From Veillonella_A intestinalis (GTDB lineage: Bacteria; Bacillota; Negativicutes; Veillonellales; Veillonellaceae): 64,000 nt of DNA. The notes below the pieces were generated by a model. That model saw only the letters and a program-made list of their open reading frames with translations, had not been told where the DNA came from and did no database searches. The position numbers and the translations under genes were made by a program. The DNA is taken from the NCBI RefSeq assembly GCF_943192895.1, contig NZ_CALPCB010000007.1:1-64000 (forward strand), in the 5' to 3' direction. Below, piece by piece: positions 30,315 to 38,799 of the stretch. How positions within the stretch are numbered: position 1 is the first letter of the stretch; every line of letters begins with the position of its first letter.

Positions 30315-32360
30315 CTAATTAGTATTTGTTTCATCAGAAACAGTAGAGTCACTACTTTCATTTTCAGATTCTGTTGGTTTTACGTCCTCTTTATGGCTGT
30401 CCTCTACCTTTTCAGTGCTAACACTATCTTTTGCCGTGGCTGGCTCAGAAGCAGCTTTTTTAGAATCCTCTTTTGTAGCTGCGTCCTTATTAGCCTCTTC
30501 CTTCTTTGATTCTTCTTTTAACTTTTTAGCATGTTCTTTCGCCAGTTTTGCTTTGGCTTTATCTCGATCAGCTGGTGACATAATCGTTAAGACAAACTGA
30601 CCGTCACCACGAATAACATACTCTGTATCGATTTTAGCTTTATATGGCTCTTTGTCATTTTTATCATCAATACCTGGAATATTTTCCTTAGCTTTAGCCT
30701 TTGGTACAGCCCCAGGAATTGGAGTATCTTCTACACCATCAATTTTAGCACTCTTAGTCGTTGTACTATCACCGTCTTCAACCATACTTACGCCATCTTC
30801 TAAAATTTCAACCACAATCTGATTATTCGTATCAGTATTGCGTAATTCCTTGTAGAACTCGTCAAAATCTTTATACGTTTTCAAACGGCGAATGATTTCA
30901 TCTGTTAAATTGTATTTTTGCTTTTCTAACAGATACGGCAATGGTATAACGCCACCACCACGAACTTCTAAGGTCACTTCACCTAGTGGTTGATCCTTTG
31001 GCACTGTGAAGAAAATTTCCTTAGTTACCGGTTCACCACGAAACGGCTGTAAATTAACATTAATAACAATCGTATCACCAGGAGATGCTACAGCCGGTGA
31101 CAAAGTCGCATCTGCAATCATAGCCGTCTTCGTATCTTTAGTAACCGCTGCATCTACTTGAATGCCTGCAATTTCATAATTAATGAAACGATTATTCATA
31201 AGCGCATCTAAAATATTATAAAATTCATCTACACTTTTTACGCCAATGGATTCAGACGAATAGAACATGTTAGTTCTCTCTAAGATAGGTATTTTATTAT
31301 CTCTTGGTTGAATCTTCACCGTTACAGTAGAAGTACCTTCACCGCTGCGATCAAGGGTCTTACTTAAAAAGCTATACATAGCAGTGGCTCCTAAAGTTGG
31401 TGTCAACTCATCGGCTTCTACCACTTTTACACCTGCTTCACGAGTATGATTCATGTCTAAATCGCGAATAGTGATGCCCATCGGAATCCCACTGATAATT
31501 TTTCCTGAAGTACCAGCAATCCCGGCCCCTCGGTCTTCTGTAATGGCCCCAACTTCTGCACCCATTGAGCCCAACTTAAATCCAGAATCCACACTTTTTA
31601 CAACGGTGAAAATAGAGGCATTATGCATAAAGTAACCTACAGATCCACGTTTCAAAAAGGGATGTCCAAAAGCAACTACTTTATCATTATCTACATATGT
31701 AACAGTACCAATGGCACCTAATTTTAAATCCCCATCGACTAACAACGCTGCCACTGAACCGCCAGCCTTCAAGGGTTTAGCTACCTCATCACCATCAGCA
31801 GCCGCCGTATCATAGGTACTATATTGATAATCTGGCAATTTATTTTTCATATATGTTAAGGACTCTGGATCAAATCCATATGCCATAAGTGGAGTTCCCA
31901 AAGGAATCAACTGACTATCACGCCAAGGATTCGCTAGATTTTTCTCATAAGGAATATTCCACATCTTAACCATATCTTCAATCGGTGTAATCATACCAAT
32001 CGTGCCATCAGCAAAGCCCCAACCATAAGCAACAGCACCGACTAATTTGCCATTTATATAAGCAGGGCTACCACTCATGCCATGAACAATCCCGCCGGTC
32101 TGATCCATAATAGGGCCTGAAAACTTAGCTAAAATCAAATCACCTGAAGGGCCACGATCTTTCATAACACCTAATACTTTTAAATTAAAACTGGATATAT
32201 CGTCACCAGTCACAACGGTATCAACATGCCCTTCCATTCCCGTACGCACATCTGACACAGGCAAGAAATCAACAGCCTGCGCTGAAGATGCTACTGTACA
32301 ATAAAAGAAAAGCGCCAGTACACCTTTCATATACCGGCGTGATGAACGAATGAACTTCAT
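30315..32360 (-). CDS. Exported SpoIVB-type (S55) peptidase-domain protein
   Basis: 681 residues with an N-terminal signal peptide (residues 1-29, ending SSAQAV). Residues 35-110 hold the S55 core: DVRTGMEGHVDTVVTGDDIS, then LILAKFSGPIM and GGIVHGMSGSPAYINGKLVG, with the GMSGSP nucleophile motif (Ser96 or Ser98). GMITPIEDM follows, then a long beta-rich region. The last about 130 residues are very charged (KAKLAKEHAKKLKEESKKEE). In sporulating Firmicutes SpoIVB cleaves a sigma-K pathway protein, but this organism shows no sporulation genes here. The family occurs in diderms too, with unknown role, likely periplasmic or outer-membrane proteolysis. Confidence 0.85.
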   Translation of the reverse strand: MKFIRSSRRYMKGVLALFFYCTVASSAQAVDFLPVSDVRTGMEGHVDTVVTGDDISSFNLKVLGVMKDRGPSGDLILAKFSGPIMDQTGGIVHGMSGSPAYINGKLVGAVAYGWGFADGTIGMITPIEDMVKMWNIPYEKNLANPWRDSQLIPLGTPLMAYGFDPESLTYMKNKLPDYQYSTYDTAAADGDEVAKPLKAGGSVAALLVDGDLKLGAIGTVTYVDNDKVVAFGHPFLKRGSVGYFMHNASIFTVVKSVDSGFKLGSMGAEVGAITEDRGAGIAGTSGKIISGIPMGITIRDLDMNHTREAGVKVVEADELTPTLGATAMYSFLSKTLDRSGEGTSTVTVKIQPRDNKIPILERTNMFYSSESIGVKSVDEFYNILDALMNNRFINYEIAGIQVDAAVTKDTKTAMIADATLSPAVASPGDTIVINVNLQPFRGEPVTKEIFFTVPKDQPLGEVTLEVRGGGVIPLPYLLEKQKYNLTDEIIRRLKTYKDFDEFYKELRNTDTNNQIVVEILEDGVSMVEDGDSTTTKSAKIDGVEDTPIPGAVPKAKAKENIPGIDDKNDKEPYKAKIDTEYVIRGDGQFVLTIMSPADRDKAKAKLAKEHAKKLKEESKKEEANKDAATKEDSKKAASEPATAKDSVSTEKVEDSHKEDVKPTESENESSDSTVSDETNTN

Positions 32361-32378
32361 TCATATCTCCTCTCTATA

Positions 32379-32681
32379 CTATTTACCATCAACCACGGCT
32401 ACAACCTGAGCACGTGTTACTTGATCGCCATTCTTTACGGATACATTGGTAACTACACCGTTAACCGTAGAACGAGCAGCTGGCATTGGACCCGTTAAAG
32501 ATTGAACAGTAACAAGTACATCCCCTTCTTTAACAGCAGTACCTACTGGTACTACCGACACTACTTGTCCAGTTAACACTGACTCTTGGTTGACATTGGC
32601 TGCGGAGGCATTGAAAACAAAGCCGGTTGCTACGCTTAAGCCAATAGCAGCCATTACAAAAAATTTCATATATTTTTTCAT
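32379..32681 (-). CDS. Exported lipoyl/biotinyl-like domain lacking the attachment lysine
   Basis: 100 residues with a signal peptide (MKKYMKFFVMAAIGLSVATG, cleavage after NASA). The rest is one barrel-sandwich hybrid fold: VLTGQVVSVVPVGTAVKEGD, VLVTVQSLTGPMPAARSTVN, GVVTNVSVKNGDQVTRAQVV. In biotin carriers the turn is E-x-M-K-M; here it reads GPMPAARS with no lysine, so no cofactor should attach. It resembles the hybrid domain of HlyD-type adaptors but is free-standing and periplasmic. It sits 18 nt before the S55 gene and may act with it. AGGAGG ribosome site. Confidence 0.75.
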   Translation of the reverse strand: MKKYMKFFVMAAIGLSVATGFVFNASAANVNQESVLTGQVVSVVPVGTAVKEGDVLVTVQSLTGPMPAARSTVNGVVTNVSVKNGDQVTRAQVVAVVDGK

Positions 32682-32735
32682 ATAAATTCCTCCTTTGACT
32701 AACGTCTATATATATTATAACACGAAATAGCAAAT

Positions 32736-34139
32736 TTATTGGGGAAAGATTAGAAAGTGCGTATATTGAGCGGGGCCATTCGCCGTTTGATCACGGTGTA
32801 AATAGGTGCCATTAACCCATATATCAGTATCAGTTTGCCCCCCTATATCTAAGCCATTAATAGCGCCTAAGTTTTTAAGCAAACGACCACCTTGCGGCAA
32901 AGTAATACCTGTATACGCCCGATAATTACCGGTTGCTGCAAGGACAATTAATGTGCCGTCAGGGTTTACCCCTAGTAAAGTCCGTCCACGAAATTGACCA
33001 TCATCATGGCCAGTTACTACTGAATCACGTAAAACAATAGCCTGTCCTTCAGCAACTAGTGTACCGGCTCTACTAATAGAAACTACAGGTTTTATAATTT
33101 GTAAATCTACCACATCACCAATCATGAGTTTATCCAATACTGGTATCATTGTGCCATGAGCAGATAATACAATATCCCCAGTCGTAATAGGTGAATTAGC
33201 TTTTGTTTTAGCCACTACTACATTCTTTCGAATCGTCACTTCTTGACCGTATACATTGGTATGGGTATACGTCCCATAATCCGTATTATAAGCAATTAAT
33301 TCATTTTCACCACGAGGTTTATTAACACCATTTACAATATATGATGTTTCACCTTCAGTTAATTGCAAGGTTGGCGTCTCTAATGAAAATACATAACCTT
33401 GACTTGGTATATACTGAATCATTGCAGTAGGCGTAATCGCTGAAGCTTTTAAAATATTTACGCCATCAGCTTGACCTCTTTCAGGTTCAATTTTACCGTT
33501 TATGTCTTCAGCACTAAACTTATCTCTAACTGTGTCTACATTTACTAACCCTACAGCAATAGCACCTGCAGGCGCCACATCTTGTAACACTTCGCCATCG
33601 CCCGCAGCCTCTATTCGCTTACCCCCTTCTGAAGGAACAAATTCTAATACATCAACCTTCACTCGACCTGTATCAGTATTCGTATCCCACTGAGTATAGG
33701 TTACACCAGATTTCAAAGTCTTCATTGTCCGTTGCTCATATGTATTAAACAAATCAAGAACAACACGATCTGGTTGATTTAATGTAAAAATATGGTGTCG
33801 CACATTTTGATTCACTGTCAGACTCATATCAAGTCCATCGTCAGTAGTGCTTAAACTCACACCTTTTAACACCCCAGTAGTGCGATTATTATATTGAACG
33901 GGACCAGTAGTCTTATTAGTAGTATCTCGCAAATGTACTTTTAACTGCTGTGCTTTTTCATTATAAATGGAGCTCCAGCCATCAGGAAGACCCTGCATAT
34001 CTAAAACGACTCTCGTCTGCCCCATTTCATTGGTTGCACGAACGGCTGTCAAATCTGCAGCAGTACAATGAAATAAAGCGCCCGCTCCCATAAGACCTGC
34101 TAACACAGCTATTTTGAGCTTTTGCTTATATGCGTTCAT
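32736..34139 (-). CDS. AMIN-domain protein with phosphodiester-glycosidase (NAGPA-like) domain
   Basis: 467 residues. The signal peptide runs to about residue 27 (AGALFHCTAADL). An AMIN domain (28-130: VRATNEMGQTRVVLDMQGLP, then FTLNQPDRVVLDLFNT) usually binds peptidoglycan or the cell envelope. The C-terminal half matches the NAGPA/DUF2233 domain (RTLLGVNPDGTLIVLAATGN, YTGITLPQGGRLLKNLGAIN, GLDIGGQTDTDIWVNG). Such proteins may hydrolyse GlcNAc-phosphodiester bonds on envelope polymers. Followed by the lipoyl-like and S55 genes after 54 nt, perhaps a shared envelope function. Confidence 0.82.
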   Translation of the reverse strand: MNAYKQKLKIAVLAGLMGAGALFHCTAADLTAVRATNEMGQTRVVLDMQGLPDGWSSIYNEKAQQLKVHLRDTTNKTTGPVQYNNRTTGVLKGVSLSTTDDGLDMSLTVNQNVRHHIFTLNQPDRVVLDLFNTYEQRTMKTLKSGVTYTQWDTNTDTGRVKVDVLEFVPSEGGKRIEAAGDGEVLQDVAPAGAIAVGLVNVDTVRDKFSAEDINGKIEPERGQADGVNILKASAITPTAMIQYIPSQGYVFSLETPTLQLTEGETSYIVNGVNKPRGENELIAYNTDYGTYTHTNVYGQEVTIRKNVVVAKTKANSPITTGDIVLSAHGTMIPVLDKLMIGDVVDLQIIKPVVSISRAGTLVAEGQAIVLRDSVVTGHDDGQFRGRTLLGVNPDGTLIVLAATGNYRAYTGITLPQGGRLLKNLGAINGLDIGGQTDTDIWVNGTYLHRDQTANGPAQYTHFLIFPQ

Positions 34140-34336
34140 AGTCCCTCCTAAAATGATTACCTACTCTATCCCTTACAGACTGCAATACACTAACAGCCTT
34201 CACAAATACAAATTCATATATTCAAAATATATATATTTTATTATATACACACGCCTTAAAACGGCAAAAATAAAGAGCCTTATTTTTTATTATATCATAT
34301 CCACTCGTTGAAATGATGAAATATCCCCATATAAAA

Positions 34337-34359
34337 AGTGAGCTCTTAAAGAGCTCACT
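34337..34359 (-). terminator. Terminator after mreB
   Basis: An uninterrupted hairpin with arms AGTGAGCTCTT and AAGAGCTCACT around a single A, followed on the minus strand by TTTTTAT. It lies 20 nt after the mreB stop. Confidence 0.85.
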
Positions 34360-34379
34360 CATAATGTATAGCTAATATT

Positions 34380-35558
34380 TTATTGTAATTCTTCCAAACT
34401 ATCTTGGAAGCGATCCATTTCACGAAGGGCCCGTCCCGTCCCTACAATAACAGAATATCTTGGATTATCTACTAAATAAGCAGCCACGCCAATAGCACGT
34501 GTAATCAAACGGTCAAAACCACTGATAAGCGCACCGCCACCGGTCAAAATAATACCATGATCACAAATTTCTGCTACTAATTCTGGCGGGGTTTTCTCTA
34601 AGATATCCTTAATCCCTTCCAAAATAGTATTTACTGGCCGTTCAAGAGCCTTTTGTACTTCTTTAGATGTTACTGTAATCGCCTGTGGCAAACCACTAAC
34701 GATGTCGCGTCCTCGTACGGTAATTTCCTCAATAGGCGCTTTTCGGTCTACAGTACCAATAGCAATCTTAACTTCTTCAGCAGTGCGACGGCCAATCAGT
34801 AATTTGCGGCGACGTTTAATATAGTCAATAATGGCTTCATCAAACTTATCGCCCCCCATCCGAAGGGACTTACTCACTACTACACCAGTAGTGCAAAGAA
34901 CGGCTACGTCCGTAGTGCCACCACCTACATCCACAACAATCGCCCCTGCTGAGGCGGCTTTATCTAAACCCGTGCCTAATGCAGCGGCCAACGGTTCTTC
35001 AATAAGCACCGTTTTACGCGCCCCTGTTTGTAGTACGGCTTCAATAACAGCACGTTTTTCCACTGGTGTAATGCCAGAAGGAACACAAATTACTACACGA
35101 GGTTTAAATAATGTTGAGGCAGGCAATACACTTTTAATATAATAACGAAGCATAAACTCCGTCATGTCATAATTATTGATAACCCCATCTTGAAGCGGTC
35201 GAATAACTTCAATATCAGCTGGTGTTCGCCCTAACATAATCCGTGCATCTTCACCGACAGCCACTACTTCATGAGTATGAATATTCCAAGCTACATAAGC
35301 AGGTTCATCAAGAACAACGCCTTTACCTTTTATGAAAATCAAAACATTAGTTGTACCCAAGTCAATGCCGATATCGTAGGCCCACCACAAAGCTAAGCGT
35401 TCAAACGGTGAAATGCTAGTGCGATTCTTACGACTCTGATTCTTAGGCGTTGTCGTAGCAATAGGTTGCGTGCTTCGTTTGCGTCGCTCCGCCCGCTTCT
35501 GCAAAACGTCAGCACGACTTACTTTCTTCTTACTCGTCCACCCGAACAATGTCAGCAC
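34380..35558 (-). CDS. mreB: MreB-like rod-shape actin homologue with N-terminal extension
   Basis: 392 residues. The actin-like core starts near residue 60 (YDIGIDLGTTNVLIFIKGKG). It has phosphate 1 and 2 motifs (IDLGTTNVL; IVVDVGGGTTDVAVL), a connecting segment (PLAAALGTGLD) and an adenosine motif (GIILTGGGALISGFDRLI). An extra 55-residue basic N-terminal segment (RADVLQKRAERRKRSTQPIA) is unusual, since MreB usually begins just before the core. GTG 35558 overlaps murA by 29 nt; TTG 35549 is an alternative start. In cells MreB guides peptidoglycan synthesis. No mreC or mreD is next to it. Confidence 0.92.
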   Translation of the reverse strand: MLTLFGWTSKKKVSRADVLQKRAERRKRSTQPIATTTPKNQSRKNRTSISPFERLALWWAYDIGIDLGTTNVLIFIKGKGVVLDEPAYVAWNIHTHEVVAVGEDARIMLGRTPADIEVIRPLQDGVINNYDMTEFMLRYYIKSVLPASTLFKPRVVICVPSGITPVEKRAVIEAVLQTGARKTVLIEEPLAAALGTGLDKAASAGAIVVDVGGGTTDVAVLCTTGVVVSKSLRMGGDKFDEAIIDYIKRRRKLLIGRRTAEEVKIAIGTVDRKAPIEEITVRGRDIVSGLPQAITVTSKEVQKALERPVNTILEGIKDILEKTPPELVAEICDHGIILTGGGALISGFDRLITRAIGVAAYLVDNPRYSVIVGTGRALREMDRFQDSLEELQ

Positions 35559-36795
35559 CTAGCCCTTTTAATTTGCCTACTAGGTTATCATAGCCACGGT
35601 CAATATGAGATAACTGTGTTACTTTGGTAACCCCTTCAGCTGCTAAACCAGCACAAACTAAGGCAGCCCCAGCTCGTAAATCAGTGGCCCGTACTTCAGT
35701 GCCCTTTAATTTAGACACCCCATCAACAATAGCACGACGCTCTTCAATACGAATCTGAGCACCCATTTTTTTCAACTCATCTACATGCATAAAACGGTTT
35801 TCAAATACCGTTTCCATTACTGTACTTGTACCTTCCGCAATAGTAGTAAAGGCCATAAACTGTGCTTGCATATCAGTTGGAAATCCTGGATATGGCAATG
35901 TTTTAATATCCACAGCCTTCACATGTCCATCAGAAACAACGCGAATGCCGTCTACGTCTTCTTCAACACGCACGCCTGCTTCTTTAAGCTTAGCTACAAC
36001 TGGTTTCAAATGCTCTGACAAGGCATTCTCTACATATACATCGCCGCCAGCCATAGCCGCTGCAATTAAATATGTACCCGCTTCAATACGGTCAGGAATT
36101 ACTGTATGAGTAGCTCCTTTTAACTCTTTAACACCTTGAATACGAATTACATTAGTACCAGCACCGCGAATATCAGCACCCATACTATTCAAATAGGTTA
36201 CTAAATCAACAATTTCCGGTTCTTCAGCAGCATTTTCAATAATAGTCTTACCTTCTGCCATAGACGCTGCCATAATCACATTTTCTGTAGCGCCTACACT
36301 TGGGAAGTCTAAATAAATCTGATTGCCTTTTAGACCTTCTGGTGCAGTAGCTAATACATAACCATCACCCATTTCAATAGTAGCACCTAAAGCTTCAAAG
36401 GCTTTTAAATGTAAATCAATCGGGCGACTACCGATAGCACAGCCGCCAGGTAAAGAAATACGCGCTTCCCCACGACGCGCCAATAAAGGCCCCATCACTA
36501 AAAAGGACGCCCGCATGCGGCGTACTAATTCATAGGGAGCTTCTGTAGCCGTAATGTTAGCGGCATCAAATCTAATTTCTTCCTTAGCTTCATCTCTAGT
36601 AACTTTAACCCCTAAAGAGGCGATTACTTCGCAAATTGTATGTACATCCTCTAAATGAGGCACTTCTACTAATCGACTTGGTGTCGATGCTAACATAGTG
36701 GCCGCAATAATCGGCAACACCGCATTTTTAGCGCTACTTACACGTACGCGACCATTCAACGGTTTACCTCCGTTAATGATGAGCTTTTCCAACAA
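35530..36795 (-). CDS. murA: UDP-N-acetylglucosamine 1-carboxyvinyltransferase
   Basis: 421-residue EPSP-synthase fold enzyme. It catalyses the first committed step of peptidoglycan synthesis in the cytosol, adding enolpyruvate from PEP to UDP-GlcNAc. The active-site loop ISLPGGCAIGSRPIDLH carries Cys119 (Cys115 in E. coli), the fosfomycin target, so the enzyme is not of the Asp-type resistant form. The start (MLEKLIINGGKPLNGRVRVS) is typical. The 3' end overlaps mreB, so wall synthesis and shape are coupled in one transcript. Confidence 0.97.
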   Translation of the reverse strand: MLEKLIINGGKPLNGRVRVSSAKNAVLPIIAATMLASTPSRLVEVPHLEDVHTICEVIASLGVKVTRDEAKEEIRFDAANITATEAPYELVRRMRASFLVMGPLLARRGEARISLPGGCAIGSRPIDLHLKAFEALGATIEMGDGYVLATAPEGLKGNQIYLDFPSVGATENVIMAASMAEGKTIIENAAEEPEIVDLVTYLNSMGADIRGAGTNVIRIQGVKELKGATHTVIPDRIEAGTYLIAAAMAGGDVYVENALSEHLKPVVAKLKEAGVRVEEDVDGIRVVSDGHVKAVDIKTLPYPGFPTDMQAQFMAFTTIAEGTSTVMETVFENRFMHVDELKKMGAQIRIEERRAIVDGVSKLKGTEVRATDLRAGAALVCAGLAAEGVTKVTQLSHIDRGYDNLVGKLKGLGADIVRVDE

Positions 36796-36914
36796 TACTT
36801 CCTCCCATAATGCAATCTATTCATCTATAGTCAAGATAGTTTTATCCATAAATTCTACCTTATAGTATACTTTAAATCAGCTTGTTCAGCAAGTACCCTA
36901 TAGACGTAAAAAGA

Positions 36915-36936
36915 GGAACCTTCTTACGAAGGCTCC
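36915..36936 (-). terminator. Terminator after glpX
   Basis: GGAACCTTC pairs with GAAGGCTCC across a 4-nt loop (one G-U type pair on the transcript), followed by TCTTTTT on the minus strand. It lies 28 nt after the glpX stop. Confidence 0.85.
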
Positions 36937-36963
36937 CCCTTATAATCACTGAATTTTTAACAA

Positions 36964-37929
36964 TTAACGAGCTTTCATGGATTTTAATTTGCGATCTAAA
37001 CGATGAATAGTATCTACAAAACGAACTGTACCTGTTTTATAACGCATTACTACAGATTCAGTACGAGCACCACCAGCAAAATATTTAATACCAGCTAAAA
37101 TATTACCTTCAGTAATAGCTGTAGCAGAGAAAATAACATCTTCTCCATGTACTAAATCATCAATTGTTAATACTTTATTTAAATCCGTAATCCCCATAGC
37201 ATGGCAACGACGAACTTCTTCTTCATTTTCTGGTAACAAACGAGCTTGCATATCCCCACCAGTACATTTCAAAGCAGCTGCTGCCAACACGCCTTCTGGA
37301 GCACCGCCAGTACCGATAACCATATGGATACCAGAACCTTCAAGACCACATTCCATAGCTGGATTTACATCACCGTCAGTAATCAAACGAATACGAGCAC
37401 CAGCTTGCCGGCATTCACGCATAATTTCTTCATGACGTGGACGATCTAACATAACAACGGTTAAATCATCAATACCACGTTCCATTTTTTCAGCTACACG
37501 ACGTAGATTTTCAGTAACACTAGCATTTAAGTCGATAACCCCTTTAGCACGAGGACCTACACACAATTTTTGCATGTACATATCTGGTGCATGAAGAAGG
37601 CCACCTTTAGGTGCTATAGCTAATACAGCAATAGAACCATTTTGCCCTTTTGCAATTAGGTTGGTCCCTTCAATAGGATCCACCGCAATATCTACAGCTT
37701 CACCACCAGCACCTACTTCTTCACCAATATACAACATTGGTGCTTCATCAATTTCCCCTTCACCAATAACAACAGTACCAGAAATTGGCACAGTATCAAA
37801 GGTCTGGCGCATAGCATCTACAGCGAGTTGATCAGCGCCGTCTTTTTCACCACGACCTAATAAACGACCACTACGAAGCGCTGCAGCTTCTGTTACACGT
37901 ACGAATTCCAAAGCTAATGTTCTATCCAC
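36964..37929 (-). CDS. glpX: Class II fructose-1,6-bisphosphatase
   Basis: 321 residues of the GlpX family: VIGEGEIDEAPMLYIGEEVG and VDPIEGTNLIAKG are the lithium-sensitive phosphatase metal motifs, followed by MQARLLPENEEEVRRCHAMG. It hydrolyses fructose-1,6-bisphosphate in gluconeogenesis in the cytoplasm. Veillonella ferments lactate rather than sugars, so it needs gluconeogenesis for cell-wall and LPS sugars, and this enzyme fits that demand. It follows a transaldolase gene on the same strand. Confidence 0.96.
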   Translation of the reverse strand: MDRTLALEFVRVTEAAALRSGRLLGRGEKDGADQLAVDAMRQTFDTVPISGTVVIGEGEIDEAPMLYIGEEVGAGGEAVDIAVDPIEGTNLIAKGQNGSIAVLAIAPKGGLLHAPDMYMQKLCVGPRAKGVIDLNASVTENLRRVAEKMERGIDDLTVVMLDRPRHEEIMRECRQAGARIRLITDGDVNPAMECGLEGSGIHMVIGTGGAPEGVLAAAALKCTGGDMQARLLPENEEEVRRCHAMGITDLNKVLTIDDLVHGEDVIFSATAITEGNILAGIKYFAGGARTESVVMRYKTGTVRFVDTIHRLDRKLKSMKAR

Positions 37930-37986
37930 AGTTCGTTACCTCCTTAAAATGCCCGTTTTACATAGGCAGGGCCACACCTGTTCCCA

Positions 37987-38631
37987 TTATTTATTGGCTG
38001 CTTCCCAATCGGCTAAGAATCTAGCAAGGCCTGCATCCGTTAACGGATGCTTCATAGAGGCAGTTAACACTTTATATGGCACTGTAGCAATATGAGCACC
38101 CGCTTTAGCACATTGTGTCATATGCATTGGTGTACGTACACTAGCAGCAATAATTTCTGCTTTAATGTCATGCACCATAAATACTTCAGCAATATCTTCA
38201 ATCAAAGTAATACCGTCCATGCTCATATCATCAATACGACCTACAAAAGGACTAACAAAAGTAGCTCCTGCTCGTGCTGCTAATAAAGCTTGGTTAACGG
38301 AGAATATCAAAGTAACATTTGTTTTAATGCCTTCTTTGCTAAGAATAGATACTGCTTTTAGCCCTTCTTCTGTCATAGGTACTTTAATCACTACATTACT
38401 ACCTAATTTTACAAGTTCATGAGCTTCTTTCACCATTTCAGGCGCTGTTGTAGCAATAACTTCTGCACTAACAGGACCTTCTACTAAATCAGCAATTTGT
38501 TTAATTACTTCTTTTAAATCACGTTTTTCCTTAACAATTAAGGATGGATTGGTAGTTACCCCTGCGATAAAACCCATTTCATAGGCTGCTTTAATTTCAT
38601 CAAAGTTGGCCGTATCAATAAAGATTTTCAT
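37987..38631 (-). CDS. tal: Transaldolase / fructose-6-phosphate aldolase family
   Basis: 214-residue TIM-barrel of the short transaldolase subfamily. Starts MKIFIDTANFDEIKAAYEMG, with VTTNPSLIVKEKRD and the Schiff-base lysine in NVVIKVPMTEEG. The end is YKVLTASMKHPLTDAGLARF. It supplies C3 transfer between sedoheptulose-7-P and fructose-6-P in the non-oxidative pentose pathway. It can be either TalC or Fsa; distinguishing these needs one active-site residue alignment. Upstream of glpX by 57 nt, so the two probably share a transcript. Confidence 0.93.
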   Translation of the reverse strand: MKIFIDTANFDEIKAAYEMGFIAGVTTNPSLIVKEKRDLKEVIKQIADLVEGPVSAEVIATTAPEMVKEAHELVKLGSNVVIKVPMTEEGLKAVSILSKEGIKTNVTLIFSVNQALLAARAGATFVSPFVGRIDDMSMDGITLIEDIAEVFMVHDIKAEIIAASVRTPMHMTQCAKAGAHIATVPYKVLTASMKHPLTDAGLARFLADWEAANK

Positions 38632-38690
38632 AAGAGCTCCTTTTTATTACAACGATACAATATATTACATTCTATTAGGCTTGCGCAACA

Positions 38691-38753
38691 AATGTTACGT
38701 TCGCAATTACTTAGATTACGTTAAACAATGTTACACTCGCCATTACTTACGAT
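38691..38753. repeat. Imperfect tandem repeat between serS and tal
   Basis: Two units of 26-27 nt (starting AATGTTACGTTCGCAATTAC at 38691 and AATGTTACACTCGCCATTAC at 38727), 36 nt apart. In the 168-nt gap after serS. Nothing else is seen there. Confidence 0.5.
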
Positions 38754-38799
38754 ACTTAAATCACTTATCTTAAACCACATACTTAGCGTAAACAACACT

